Below, piece by piece: positions 1 to 13,600 of a stretch of 64,000 bases of DNA (the stretch's first letter is position 1; each line of letters begins with the position of its first letter). Under the pieces are notes generated by a model. It made no database searches. It worked only from the letters and a program-made list of their open reading frames with translations, and was not told where the DNA came from. The translations under genes and the position numbers were made by a program. Source of the DNA: Dirofilaria immitis (lineage: Eukaryota > Nematoda > Chromadorea > Rhabditida > Onchocercidae); NCBI GenBank assembly GCA_024305405.1, contig JAKNDB010000109.1, forward strand, positions 248,001 through 312,000. The letters run 5' to 3'.

Positions 1-600
1 AAAATAAACTTTTCATACGAAAATTTCAATTCGTCTAACAAAGGAATTGATTGTGCTAGACGAATTGAAATTTAAATCAATCATTGTTATCATTATTATC
101 ATTATTATAATTGTTATTCTTGCTTATCAACATATATTTCAATTCCTTTCGTAGATGATAATTTTAGTTTTTTTCATTTTTTTTTAATTATAAAATTTCT
201 ATTAATATGATCACTTTTTTTCATTTTGTAAAATTTTTTTTTTTTTTGACTAATAGTTTTCTAAATATATCCATATATATATATATATATACATATATGC
301 GTATATATACAATTTTTTTCGTTATTTAAATTTATATTTTGTGTAATAATTTTATTTGTTAGATAGTTAAATTTCAAAAATTTATTTTTATTGATTTTAT
401 CATATTGCAGTAAATTTCAATTATCTTTTGAAAAAGCAAAATGTTTGAAAATTAATTTTTATTGTTAAAAATTTTGCAAACTTCGAAAAGACGAAACAAT
501 AGAGAAAGAGAGAGAGAGAAAGAGAGAGAGAAAAAATATTCAATTTTTGAATATTTGTTTACAAAATAAACAAAACAAAAAAAAAGAAACGTAAGAAACG
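1..600. other. upstream flank of the Clc-like gene, no gene seen
   Basis: AT-rich sequence with homopolymer runs, a short (AT)n stretch near 277-290 and a GA-rich microsatellite at about 501-532. No coding frame is supported. The 5' flank and any promoter of the gene starting at 601 would lie here, but I see no motif I can name. Confidence 0.6.
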
Positions 601-3600
601 ATGATTGCACCAATATGGCATAACAAATTTATTAAAATTTCCCATATGAATCAACGATTTTTAATCAAAATTGCCTGCTGCAATTCAATTATTACTTGCA
701 TCTTTTGCATTACAAGTAAGTAATTTATAATTAATTAATTAATAGAAAAGAAAAAAATCATTATCAATTTCTAGTAATCAATTTCTTAGTAATCAATTTC
801 TTGGTAATCGATTTCTTAGTAATTAATTTTTTTATGAAAATATTTCATCATTTCCATCCTAAATATTTTCACAATTCAAAATTAGGATCCAAAAATATCG
901 TTAAATTTGAATAAATTGATATATTTGTGAAAGTTTATCCTTTTCATTTTTAGTTTAACATGTAGTGATAAAAAGAACAGATTAAATGATTAAATAAATT
1001 TATTATTTTGATTAAATTTTTAAATTATCAATGATATATTTTAAAGGTACGAGTACAAATAATTGGTTGTATACAACAGAAGTTTTGCGATATTATATAC
1101 ATCCAAATGATACTGTTGCAAATACTAATGATGATATTTTAAATCAAATTACTTATTTTAAAAATGCAACACTTGGACCGTGGCTTTTTTGTTGGCTTGA
1201 TCGTTCGTTAATTTGTTTATTTTATTTATTCAAATAAGTTTTAATTTTTAAATTTTACTAATCAAATAAGTCAATAGGCAAATAATTGATAAATGATAAG
1301 GAAAAGCAAAAAAAAAAAAGAAATCTTCAGATAAATTTAATAATTATTTGGATTTAACTATTTTCAATCATATATTAGTACATTAATTGTTTTAGTAAAC
1401 AAACATTTTAAACATATAGTATTTATTATTAATAAAATTTGAATAATTTAAATTTGAATTTTGAAACTTTCGATAGTATTTATCATTGGCTATCAATATC
1501 AATATTTTATCATAAATTATCACTATTTTTAAATATGTAATATTTACTAATAATAAAATTTGTATAGGTTAAATTTGAATTTTAACCTTTTGATAATATT
1601 TAGCGGCTACTGATTTTCATTGTACAACAGTGAATTATTTTACAACGGAAGAACCATATGATGTTACCACTTCGGTAGAATGTAAGTAACTTATTTATTC
1701 AAATATTGATAATACATTGAGGATTAATCATGAATTTATCAATTCATGATTAGCTAATCAATTCATGATAAATTAATTTATCGTATGAAGTAATTAAATT
1801 TTTGTTAATAAAATTTGAAATTTAACACAAAACTAATTTGAATAGAAATTAAAATTAGAATTGATTAAGCAAAGATTTAATTTTTTTAACTTTTTTTTTT
1901 TTTGCATAAATGAAATGTTTAATTTTTAGTTTCCGTACATCGTGCTTTCATTTTTATGATTTCTGGTACTGTATTAATTATTTTGGGTTTAATTAATGCT
2001 ATAATATGTTTATTTCAAAAATGGCCTTATCATTCACTTATGTGTTGCGCTATTTTGCATATTTTTTCAGGTAAGTTTTTCAGGTAATTCTCAGGTAGGT
2101 AATAATTTCATTTGATATTTAATTCGAGCAGTATATATATGTATGCTTAATCAGACAATTAATTACTACACATATACGTTTAATCAAGTAATCAATTATT
2201 ATATATATATGCTTAATTAAATAATAAGCATTCATAAGTAATTTTTCAAATAATTATTTCAAAAAAAAAAAAAACGAATTTATATAGTTGAAAAATATTC
2301 TTAGGAATTTATAATAAATATTTAATTCCAATAAAATACATATATATATATACTTGATAGAACAACTAATCACTACATATAACCAAATAATTAATTACTA
2401 TATATGAAAAAAATATGTTTAATCAGACAATAATTATTTAGAAATTAATTAATTAATATAAAAAATAAACTTATATTGTTTGAAGAATGTCTTTAGGAAT
2501 TTTAATAAATATTTAATTTCTCTAAAATATATATATATGCCTATCAAACAATTAATTAGTATATATATATATAAGTTTAATCAAATAATTAACTAAAATG
2601 TATTAATCAGATAATCAGATGATAATTAATTTCTATAAAATATATATGTGTAGTCAAACAATTAATTACTACATATATGAGCTTAATTAAGTAATCAATT
2701 AAAATATCTTAATCAGAAGATAATCAGATGATAATTATTCAGAAATAATTTTTCAAATAATTTTTGAAAAAAAAATTAATTGGCGGAAAAATAAATTTAC
2801 AAAGTTTGAAAAATATTTTTAGGAATGGCAAATTTTGCATGCATAATTGTTTACATGGCTGCTGTTTCAAAAGAAGTTGGCAATAAAATTTATTCCGCAT
2901 CGAAATTCGATGATCCACTCTTTCATTATTCTTATGGATATTCTTTTATTATGCTTAAAGTAAATATGCTTATTTCTTTTTTTCTTTCCCTCTACTTCTA
3001 ATATTTATAAATTGGAAATTAAAATAAAAATTCAAATTTTGGAATTAATTTTATAAATTTGCAAAGAAAAGAAAAAACAGAAGGAAATGAGAAAGGAAAA
3101 ATTTTCATTTTTAGTAATTTAAAATTTCTTTTAAATTATTAAACTTTTAAATTTCAAAATTACTTTTAATAAATTTTCAAATAGAATAGTAATTTTAAAA
3201 AGTAAAATTTTTTTTTTTAATATTTAAAGAAACTTTTTTTTTTTTTAAATAATATAATTAGAAATTTTAATTTTAAAGAATAATTTTTATAAATTCTCAT
3301 TATGCAAATATTCATTCTTTCTCATTTTCTTTTTTCCCATTTCTTTTTGTTTTTTTTTTTTTTTCGTTTAAGATTTCATTTTGGGAAATGAATTTGCTGC
3401 ATTATTTTCCTTACTTGTTTATATGGCTAAACGTGATGAACGTATATTTAACAAATATCATATAAGGTATTTTACTTTTATTTTTTTTTTTTTAAATTTT
3501 ATACCTACTTATAGTTTTTTTTTTTTTGTTACTTAGTTTTAATTTTTTTTTAAAACTTTCAACTTTAAAGCTTTAATTTTTATATTATTAATTTTCAGAT

Positions 3601-3635
3601 CTTTGGTAGCTAAAATGGATGAGAATGATTTTTAA
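601..3635 (+). CDS. Clc-like (claudin-superfamily) four-pass membrane protein, 7 exons
   Basis: Nematode-specific Clc-like family, integral membrane proteins related to claudins. Exons: 601-715, 1047-1202 (or to 1214), 1604-1681, 1930-2070, 2823-2959, 3373-3466, 3599-3635, about 252 residues. The first exon gives a hydrophobic segment ending in ITCIFCIT. The first extracellular loop holds NNWLYTTE, GPWLFCWLDR and TDFHCTT, which recall the W and C residues of claudin loop 1. Membrane segments follow in exon 4 (VLIILGLINAIICLF), exon 5 (ANFACIIVYMAA) and exon 6 (FAALFSLLVYMAKRDERIF). The end is SLVAKMDENDF and a stop. Introns have GT-AG ends and phases agree except between exons 5 and 6. There the donor at 2960 leaves phase 0, while exon 6 reads correctly only with one extra base, as if a G were missing at the donor. 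The exon 2 donor is ambiguous. The family call rests on the KRDER..FNKYHIR region and overall topology. Confidence 0.85.
1412..1615 (+). repeat. diverged tandem copy of the intron 2 acceptor region
   Basis: The stretch at about 1412-1500 resembles 1541-1615. Both run from a TATTTATTAATAATAAAATTTG-like block, through TTAAATTTGAATTTT, to GATARTATTTA near the splice acceptor. The downstream copy carries the AG at 1602-1603 used by exon 3; the upstream copy reads GTATTTATCATTGGCTATC and has no usable AG at that place. Confidence 0.55.
2276..2845 (+). repeat. three copies of the 3' end of intron 4
   Basis: A block reading GTTTGAARAATRTTTTTAGGAAT recurs at about 2285-2310 (decayed), 2477-2500 and 2802-2827. 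Only the last is followed by coding sequence (GGAATGGCAAATTTTGC). The first two are followed by TTATAATAAATATTTAATT-like AT-rich DNA. Between them lie degenerate TTAATCAGACAATTAATTAC units. Intron 4 (2071-2822) seems to have grown by duplication of its own end. Confidence 0.6.
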
Positions 3636-4673
3636 ATAGATGTCACTGTCGGCATCATATGAAACATCATCGCAATCGATCAATCAGGTAGCGTTAAGAC
3701 AATCTCATTTTTTTATTTTTACAATGAATCGTATTTTTGACAAGCAAATATAATTATGTCTAAGATTGTTCAAAATAATTGAGCTTTCCGAGTTGAAGTT
3801 CCCAGATAATTGAACCGGAAATCTTTCCATAGTTTTCCTTTAAACAAAATAATTTAATAGAAAATTATGAAATCAAGAAATTTCAGAAGTGCGTCAGAAT
3901 TTCTAAACAACGAATATACATCCGTCAGAAAATCAATCGCTATTATCGATTTGTCAGAAGAAAAAATGCATATAACTCGAGATTTGGATCTCAATATTTC
4001 TCACAACTTAACAAATGATTTTGTATAATCGTCGTAATCAAACAAATAATATATATATATATATCAATCTTTCGTTTATTTCGCATGAAAAACAAATTTA
4101 TTAAAATAAAATCGAACTTTAACAAGAATAATATAAATATATACAAATTTAATAGACGAAAAAAATTTAAATCATATTTTTTAAAATTAAGAAAGAAAGT
4201 CACCAGTTTTCAATGTTTGAAAATAATTTGTTTAAATTAATCATACCAAAAAAATATTTACGGAACAAACGAGAGAATGAAAAAAATTATGAGAAAATTT
4301 TGAATATTTATCCTAATTTTATACACTAATTAATATTATGATAAAATGCTTTGAAATTAAATTTACCAGATTTAATTTGAGAAAAAAACACTGTGCTAAA
4401 TGAAATGGATTTTAAGTTCCACAAATTCCAAAATGTTTTTTTTCACAAATTTCAATTAATTTAAGTTATTTCAAATAAATCACAGCGGAAGACAAAATTA
4501 TGAAACGATAAATTATAATATGCAAAAATTTATACTAATTAAATTAAGTTTAAAAAAAAAAAAGAAGAAACGAATAAAAATATTATTACCTTTTGTTTGT
4601 TCAAAAAAAAAAAAAGATAGTACACAATATAAATGAATAAGAAATGTTCGTTTAAATTATCAAACAAAATATT
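3636..4673. other. convergent intergenic space between the Clc-like gene and aex-3
   Basis: The two genes point at each other here, so this kilobase should hold both 3' untranslated regions. No reading frame longer than about 70 codons looks coding. I could not assign polyadenylation signals with confidence. Confidence 0.6.
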
Positions 4674-7600
4674 TTACGGTTTTGATCTTAATGAGAAATG
4701 TGTTAATGATGAATGACTTTTTGGAAATTTCACGTTACTTTTACTTAAATCACTTGTTCGACGTGCTGTGGCAACAATTGAGAAAACACATAAAACTGCA
4801 TAACATATTTGATCAGCCTGAAAGAAAAAAATGAAATGGATTAAAATTTATAAATTTTTTTTTTTGAATAATTCAAATATAATAAATATGAAACATGCAA
4901 TTTTATAACATGCAAAAAAATATGACATGCATAACATTCATTTCAAAATTAAAATGAATATCAAGAATGATATATATGTAATTGATAAAGTATGAAATTA
5001 AGTAGTATTAATCAAAGAGTATCAATGATTATATATTTATTCATATGTTCATGAGAACCATAATTCATTACGTTCGGCCACAGTATTTGCGATTACAGTA
5101 GAAGGAGCGATTGTAAAATCATTGTTACATGTTGAATGTAGGCATGAACTTGTAGAATTTATATTACTAACGTATTGTTCCGCGTACTGTACAGAAAATA
5201 CACGATGTAACGACCATGCAATATCGGATGCCTAAATCAACAATTACATATCATGACATTCATGCAAACAATAACAATAAACAATAAGTAACAGCAATAA
5301 ACAACAATAACAACAACGACAACTTTAAAAGTTTTTTCCTCCAACTTTCCAATCATATATACATTTTAGATAAATAATTAAATAAATATTTCAAATGTTG
5401 AATAGATATCAGCAATTAAAAAAAAAAAAACTAATCATACATTTTTCTAAATTCATCGTTTTAAAATAAAATAGTTAAATTAACTATTTAAGTTTAATCA
5501 ATCAATAAAAGGAATGAAATTAAGGTATAAATGAAATGTTATGATTTTTCTAATCACAAATAAATAAGCAAATAATTAGTAATGCAAAATAAATTACAAT
5601 ATTGATAAACATGCAGCAAAAGAGAGCAAATTTGTTAACAGTAATCATAAATATATTAACAATCAAATATGATATTGAACGACATCAGATCATGAAGTTG
5701 TAATTAAAAAGACTGTTAAAATATGTTTTAAAAATTTTTATATTTAGTCCTTACCATTTGTGATAAATAGCGCCTTTGTATTAGCTCATTCTTTTTACGA
5801 TCTGTAATATTGTAACAGGTAAAGACAAATTAAATATATAGATGAAAAATTTTGACGAAAAAGATCTTTGCTCTTTGAGTTATTATGATATACAAAGAAG
5901 AAAAGAAGTTGTCATTCTCGGAACAGGAAAATTTAAAAGACAATTATCTCATTCCAAAAGTTTAGTTGGGAATTTTAAAATTATATTTCTGCAATGAAAT
6001 GGAAAGAAATCAATGATTTGATAAGGAGATATCAAAAGTATCATATGCAGGAAATATCCCATTTTAGCAAATTTCATTTTACTAATTTTAGTTTAAAGCT
6101 TTCTAGTGAATAGAACATATAATTTGAGTTTTTTTAATTTAAAATCAGATAGAATTTTTTACTGCAAACAAAAGCACATTTGAATTGACAAAAAATCATT
6201 TAGCAATCGAAATTTTTCAAAAAAATTAAAAATAAAAATTGGAAAAGTAAATGGATTAAAATAAAATAAATTTGAAGTACGAATTTAAAAAATTTTTTTG
6301 CATTTTACATTCATAATTATGCAAAATGGAAATAATTTTAAAATTTGATTCATTTTGTGTGAAACAAAAACGAATTAAGTAAGCAAAAAGAAATTACTGT
6401 AAACTGTTGTACAAAAAGGGAATGCTGTATAAATTACCATATTTATTTCGATAATAATACCTACCGTATTCTTCGAGGACAAATACATTCTCCACCAAAT
6501 GTATTACACTTTTAATATTGCTCAATTCAATGAAATGCTGAAAATAAATTTGAAAAGTGAAATAGAAACTGTTTAATTCAAACTGTATAAACCTAAAAAC
6601 TTAAAATTTTGAAACGAAAAAAGAGGAATGATAACGATAATATTTACCTGTCTCTCTTCGAAAAGTAATGCTATACCATCTATTCGTACTTGTAGCAATC
6701 CTCCTTGATTCGATTCCATATCTTGAACCGGGAATTCACCACCTAAATCACGTCCAGACAGCGTAACTTTACCTCGTGTTGCTGCTCGTTCCATAGCTTC
6801 CTTCATCGCGGTATACAATTCGCGGCACTAAAACTTTGAAAAATATTGTCAAAATGATTGGTTTAAAATTTTGATGAATTTGTTTAAAAAAATAAAAATT
6901 TTAGAAAAACAATTTGAATAAAACATGTGAAATAATTTATAAAGAAATTTTTAGAATATCGGTAAATCCCATCACAACAATCAAATTTGTTCAATTCATA
7001 AACTTCCAGAAGAACACGCCCAAAACATGTAAATGTGATTTTTCTTATGTGAAACTTGTATTCGAAATATGCGTATGCGCATAAAACATCTTCATAAACT
7101 TTCAAAAGAACACATCAGAAGTACATTAAGTATAACCTTTCTTGTGTAAAACTTATGCATATGCACTTTTCCCTCATGTCGACGCCATAAGCATAAAACA
7201 CGTGTTTTCGGAGAATACGTCATATTCACTAGACGTTCATACCACCATCGTTCTGTGATAGCACCTGTTACTGCTCGAAGTACAACTGCATCATCACATA
7301 CCTCAAAAAAAAGGATTATAAAATTCGAAATATTACAAATTATTATATGTTGTAATTCCGACAGAAAAAAAAGAATCCCGAAAAAAGAAAATGGAAATTT
7401 TAGAAGAATGGATTCAGCTCAAAGGAGGAAAAACTCAAAATAACATTATAACCAAATTAATTGGAAGGGTGGAAAAATTACTATTGTTATTGCTTCAACT
7501 AAATTTAATTTGGTTTAAAAAGATTTAAGCTTATTTTGAATTTACCTCTATAAACATTAACGGATCTTGCGCTGTAGCTCCATGATGGACAGTAAATGAT

Positions 7601-10600
7601 TGTTTTTGAATAAGACGACTTCCGAGCGGTTTCAACGGTATTCCATTACTTTGCTAAAAAAAAAGTAGATGCTTCTACGATAGGCATAATTTTGATTACG
7701 ATAAGATAACTTTGATAAAACAAGTTAACAGAAAAGTTCCAAATTTCTTAATAGAAGTAAATTTAAGAAAATAGCTGAAAATTCAAAATATTCAGATCAC
7801 AAAGATTTTTATTCGTTGGAAAAATTCAAAGCACTAATCATCAAATTTGTTCCAACTTATTCGTTAATTAAATTATCGGTAATTAAACTAACTATTTATT
7901 ATCAACTAAATCGATTACTAAGCTAATTGTAAGCGCAAGTGAGAAGAAAGAAAAGACACAATTTTAAATACTGACAGTTTTGGAAGATCATCCAAAAGTT
8001 GATTGATTGTTTTTGAATAAACCAAACCAATATGCGCTTTACCTAACAATCGTCGTATTTTCTGAAATTTAAGTTCAAGTGTTCAAGTCCTGATTTATAA
8101 ATGAATTTTAAAAATTCGAGGTAAATTATCAGAATAACCAAAAATTATTTGCTCGTTTAAATGCAATGCATTTTTAATTATCGTAGCATGATTAAAGCTT
8201 TAAAATGTGACATACATCATTCATTGACTTTCTGCAAAAAGGCTTACGATATGAAAGATTAAACTATTTCCATTTTTAATTTCATCCTTTTCTTTGACTA
8301 AACTGTCGAAAACTGGATAAAAATAAATAAAAGTAAAATTTGAAGAAAATTTTTGATTAAAGAAAAAATATTGAAAGAAAAAAATTACAATATATTTAAA
8401 TTATTAACCTGTTGAACAGCTCGTTGACTTCCACCACACATTATCATATAGGATGTTAAATTATGAAGTAATGTTGACAAAAGATGATCTTCGTCCAATT
8501 CTAAACGTCGTTTTTCAGATTCTGATAAACTATAATATCGATCAATCATTTCACATGGTTCTTGATCCATTCCAATAATATCTCGTTCTTGTGCCACAAC
8601 ATCAAAAAATGCATTTTCCCAAAAATCCATCTTTTGCCATAATGGATTCGGTGATGGTACTGAATAAAATATTTATACACTTTAATGATTTGAATATTTA
8701 ATAAATTTTAAAGAAAGTTGTTAGAATTATTGGAATTATACAAATTTTCTCCTTTTTTCCCTGTTTCAATTTGATCGATTTCACCTTAGTACGGTGTCCA
8801 ATCGTAAACAATATATGATTGCCACATGATATTATGAACAGAAACGTAATTAACTATAAAAATCATAATTTTAACTATTTTTATTAATTTACGGAAAGTT
8901 TTTGGAATATGTTCCAGTATATCGACTAACTCTCTTAACCGCTAATTTCTTCTAGGATATCATAACATATTCTAGTGATATCTGATGATTTTAGAAATGG
9001 ATAGTTTAACGGGAAATTAGAAATACAGAAAATAATTCAATATAAAATAGATGATTAACTATCTTTATTAATTTATCTAAATATATTCATCTATGCTTAC
9101 AAACTATCTTAAACCGTAATAACTTTTTTTAGAATATGGTGTTGTTGAAATCGTAAGGAGAACCAAAGAATTAGTAATTCCTTTTTCGGGATTTAATATT
9201 CCCCGGGTATATGTCATATGTGCCGATTTACTAAGTAATCTAAATTGAGCTAAAATTGTCCGTCCATTGTGTCAATGAGCTCTAACAAAGAACTCTATTT
9301 GACATTCGCTAATAAAAGCGCTATTTCTTGTAGTCATAGAATTGTATCAGGATCCTCCACTTAGGCGAAAGAGGAGAATCCTGAGTATAAAAATTATTGT
9401 AATGGATGTGCTTCAACGAGGTCAGTTAAGTGAGCATTACTTGGTCTCTCTTTTCCTCCAGTTATACGGTCATTAAAATTGTCTTATTGATAACATTGAA
9501 TTTATATTGTTGATAATGTAATCGCTGCGTCCGTTGATGTGCTACCAAATTTATTGCAATAAAGGTTTAATTACGCAAGTTTGAGGTGCTACCATTTTTA
9601 AAAGCAAAAAGAACCTTAAATCTTTGTCATGGTTAAGAAAGATCGATGACATATGGTAACACATTCTGATGAAATTTGATGGTTTTAGAAATGGATGACT
9701 TTATACAAAATAAAAATGAAAACTGAATTGAAATAAATCAAATAAATGAAAATAAGGTAAAGTAATTGAAATAAAATTAAAATATTACATATCAAATCTT
9801 GATAAATGAAGTGTCTGATTGCTTTTGCGTCCGATGAAACACGTGATGAAGTTGTTGAATCGAGCGATAAGCTATCTGGTGGATGTAAATGAAGACGTGA
9901 TTTCTGGAAAAAAGGCTGCGACATTTAATTTGTAATTAGAAATTTCTGGTTCAAATGCAGTGCTGAAAAAAACGCAATATACGTATTATTAACCTCCAGA
10001 TAAGAAATTAGGCAGTCTGTCATTTATTATAAAGCAGAAATTATCATTTTAACCGAAAAATTAATCTGATAACAGAGGTAATAATTATTCTAAAGGTTAT
10101 CATTCTCAAATATTTCAAAAAGCTTTCGAATATTCTTTGACTACAGGCTCAAACTTATAGAAGATTTATGTTTACAAACAAAAAACTTACAAGAGCTGAA
10201 CTAAGTGATGAACGTCGAGATATTGATGCATTTGCTTCTGTTTTATTATCTGAACTTAATTTTGATCCCGAATTATTGGCATCGGAATTTTTGGCGGAAA
10301 TTTTACTAGCTTTCGTCACCTCATCTAAATTTTTCACTTCAAGACTGACTTTCCGTTCCGAGACTGATTGCACGGTGTCACCTGTACTTTGACGAACTGC
10401 CGCTGGTCGTGGTGGAAGTGGCGGTGGTGGACCAGATGCTGAAAATATAATATTAAAAGATAAATTTGAGAAATTAATGAATTTGAAAAATTGCGGAAAA
10501 GAATTATCGAAACATCTTTTATTCCATATTTAAATATTCTAGTGATTTTCTTTCGTCATTGGTCAATATGACGCATTCTTCACGTATGACGTTTTTGACG

Positions 10601-13600
10601 TCGGCTTTTTAAATCTTCGGGACACTGGTGTGCATTCAAGAGACATTGAATCATGAATCAACTAAGAAAAATAACCTAGGATTAAAATCGAAATTTAAAC
10701 AGTAACTTACGCAATACAATTTCACGTGTTTCACGAGAACGTGGCGGAATTGGAGGTTTAAAAGTTTGACATGCAGGTAAGGGTAGAGATGGTGGTGGTA
10801 AGACTGGAATTGGTGGTGGACGTACAGGTGGCGAAACGTCATGTTGTTGGCGTTGTACATCATACAGCGATGAAGATGGAGTATTAAGCTAAAAAATCCT
10901 TCTTTTCGTTTTAATTAATTTAAAATCATGCAAATTTAAATGTTAATCATAAAAATTATCTAAAATAACGCATAATTTCAATTAATTAATTAATTAAAAC
11001 GAGAAACTTGGCTCTTAAAATACATTTGAAAATGAAAAAAAATGTTTTATAATAAAATTTCGAAATGAATCTTATTGTACGGCATCTTTGAATTTTCTGA
11101 AAGAAAAAAGTGAAATAAATTTTACCAAACTTCCGGATATACTCGGTGGTGATGTTATTTCGGTTTCTTTTGTCCAATAATGCGAATGGGCAATTTCAAG
11201 TACATGAAATAACGATGCTAGGCCATTAGAACCTGGTGAATTGTATGAATATTCCAGTCCAGCAATACATGTTTGTAAAGCTTTCAAATATCCTTTATAT
11301 TGATTTCGAGTTAATTGCTGAAAAAAAAAAAGAATCATGCAAATAATATGAACAGAAAAAAGAAATTGTATTTCTCACAAAAATACACTTATCATAAAAT
11401 CGTAATTTTGTCGTCCGTTACGCGTAACGATATCAGAGCCGATCATAATATATCATAAAGATTTTTTAACTTTCAAATTTTAATAGTCATATAAAAAAAT
11501 GAAAAAGAAATTTATGCTAAATTTAAATTTACCATATCTTGCATAAAATCATCTTCAAAATGTTGCACATCAAGACCAAGATTTAATTTTGAACAAACAA
11601 GCTGTCTCAAACTTTCATCTTCCATTAATCGTTTCAATTTTGGATATGTGAAAACGCCAACACCTTGACCAGCAAGAATTTGGTCACATATTTCGCGAAC
11701 AACTTGTTGATTCCTACTGCATCATTTTTGCCTCATTAATTATTCGCAGAATAAAAAAAATACAAAAAAAAACGAGAAAAAACAAAAAAACGAGACAAAA
11801 CATTGAACGAAATTAAGTATTAATTAGCACAGTTAGACCGAAAGTTCATGTTATCAAGTTGTTAGAATTATAAATAAACTTTAATTTAATATTATTGCTA
11901 AGTAGCTGAAAATGGCAAGAAAAATGCGCAAATATGTTTGATTGATACGACATTTGATAGGATACTATATTTTTAATTGATACGATTCTGTTACCACAAT
12001 TTTCACAAACTGATAAGGTGCTATCAATTCTTTCAGTAAATTAAATTGAAATAATTTCATGATTGATATTTTTCTAATCTAATTTTTGATAAAAGATTTC
12101 TAACCGATATATATATAACTATTAGCGTATTATTGAACAATATTTCATTCTAAATAATCAATTTTGGACGTTTTTTCCAAAGAAAAATTCTTTAATTGAA
12201 ATATAATAAATTGTTAAAATTAAAAAATAAACCTTTGTTGTGCAGCTGCATTACTAGCAGGACTTTTATTTCCAATTATATTACTTTTTGTTCGTACAAG
12301 ATGTTGACTTTGTTCTACACGATTTGCTGCAGCTAAAGCAATCGGACGAACTGCTTTATCTCGTAAAGCTTGAGCTTTTGGAGCTGTACGATGCAAAACC
12401 TGTTAAACAAAACTTTTTCTTTCTCTTTTCAAAAAAAAAAAGATATTAAAATAATAAACTTTTACTTATTAACAATAATATTGTAAGAAATATAAATATA
12501 ATAAATTAAAATAAATTTACTTAAATCGATTCTAAGCGACTTCTTTGTTCATCTGTTAAAAATCAAATTCGAGAAAGTAATGAATGAAATTAATCAAGCT
12601 GATTTAACATATCATGCTCTAGTCAGATCCTTTTTGATAATTACAAATCAATTTCGAGAAAGTAATGAATGAAATTAATTAACCTGATTTAACATATCAT
12701 GACTTTTCTCCGCATAACCATTAAGTGCATTCATAAATTGTGGTCCAAGAACTTTTTCACCTGAATCTGCTAAATGAGCCAAACCCTATAAAACATACTA
12801 ATTCTATTAAATACTTCAAATTTTACCACAATTTGCTTAAATGAATCAAATATCGTGAAAGCACTTTTTCGATAAAATAATTGAAATGATCCAAACAGAC
12901 TAATTTTATGAAATCTTCAGGTAATAGCATTTATAGGCATATGAATTACGAACCTTAATACCCACTACTTTTAATGGTGGTGTCTTATTCGTTGTTGTAC
13001 TGGTTGAACTACCGGACTGTGATGATAATCTACGAGATGTTGAGAATTGGCAATCATTTATTGGTGTAGATTCATTTGAAGGATGAAATGAGAAATCACC
13101 CTTAATGAATTGAATTAAAACTTAATGAATTAAATTGAAAAAAATAACATAAAATGAATAAACGTTGATAAATTTGAAATTTGTGAATATCGATTAATCA
13201 ATATTTTAACAACTTACTCTGCTATCCGATTTTAATGCTAAATTTTCCGCAAGCCTTGCAAAATCAGCTTCACTATCCATTGCTGACGTTGAAATTGATG
13301 ATGATGGTGTAGATCTGAAAAAAAAAAGATCAAATAATTAATAAGAGATCAGTGATAATTTTATAGAAAATATCTAATGACAGTTGAGAAGATTCTTAAA
13401 TAATTTAATATCTGGCCAAGTTTATAACTAAAATCTAAAAGATTCCTAATTAACCTAATATTTGGTCAAATTTATACGTACAATCTAGGAGATTTGCAAT
13501 TAATTTGAATACCAAATTTAGCAAGATTTAAAATAGTAAATTTAACTTACTGGCCACTGCTTGTAGAACTACCAATTGAATGAATACTTTCACTTTTCGG

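Noticed and set aside
10168..10392. Plus-strand frame of 74 codons
   Set aside because: Antisense of aex-3 exon 22, which fits the gene in phase on the minus strand.
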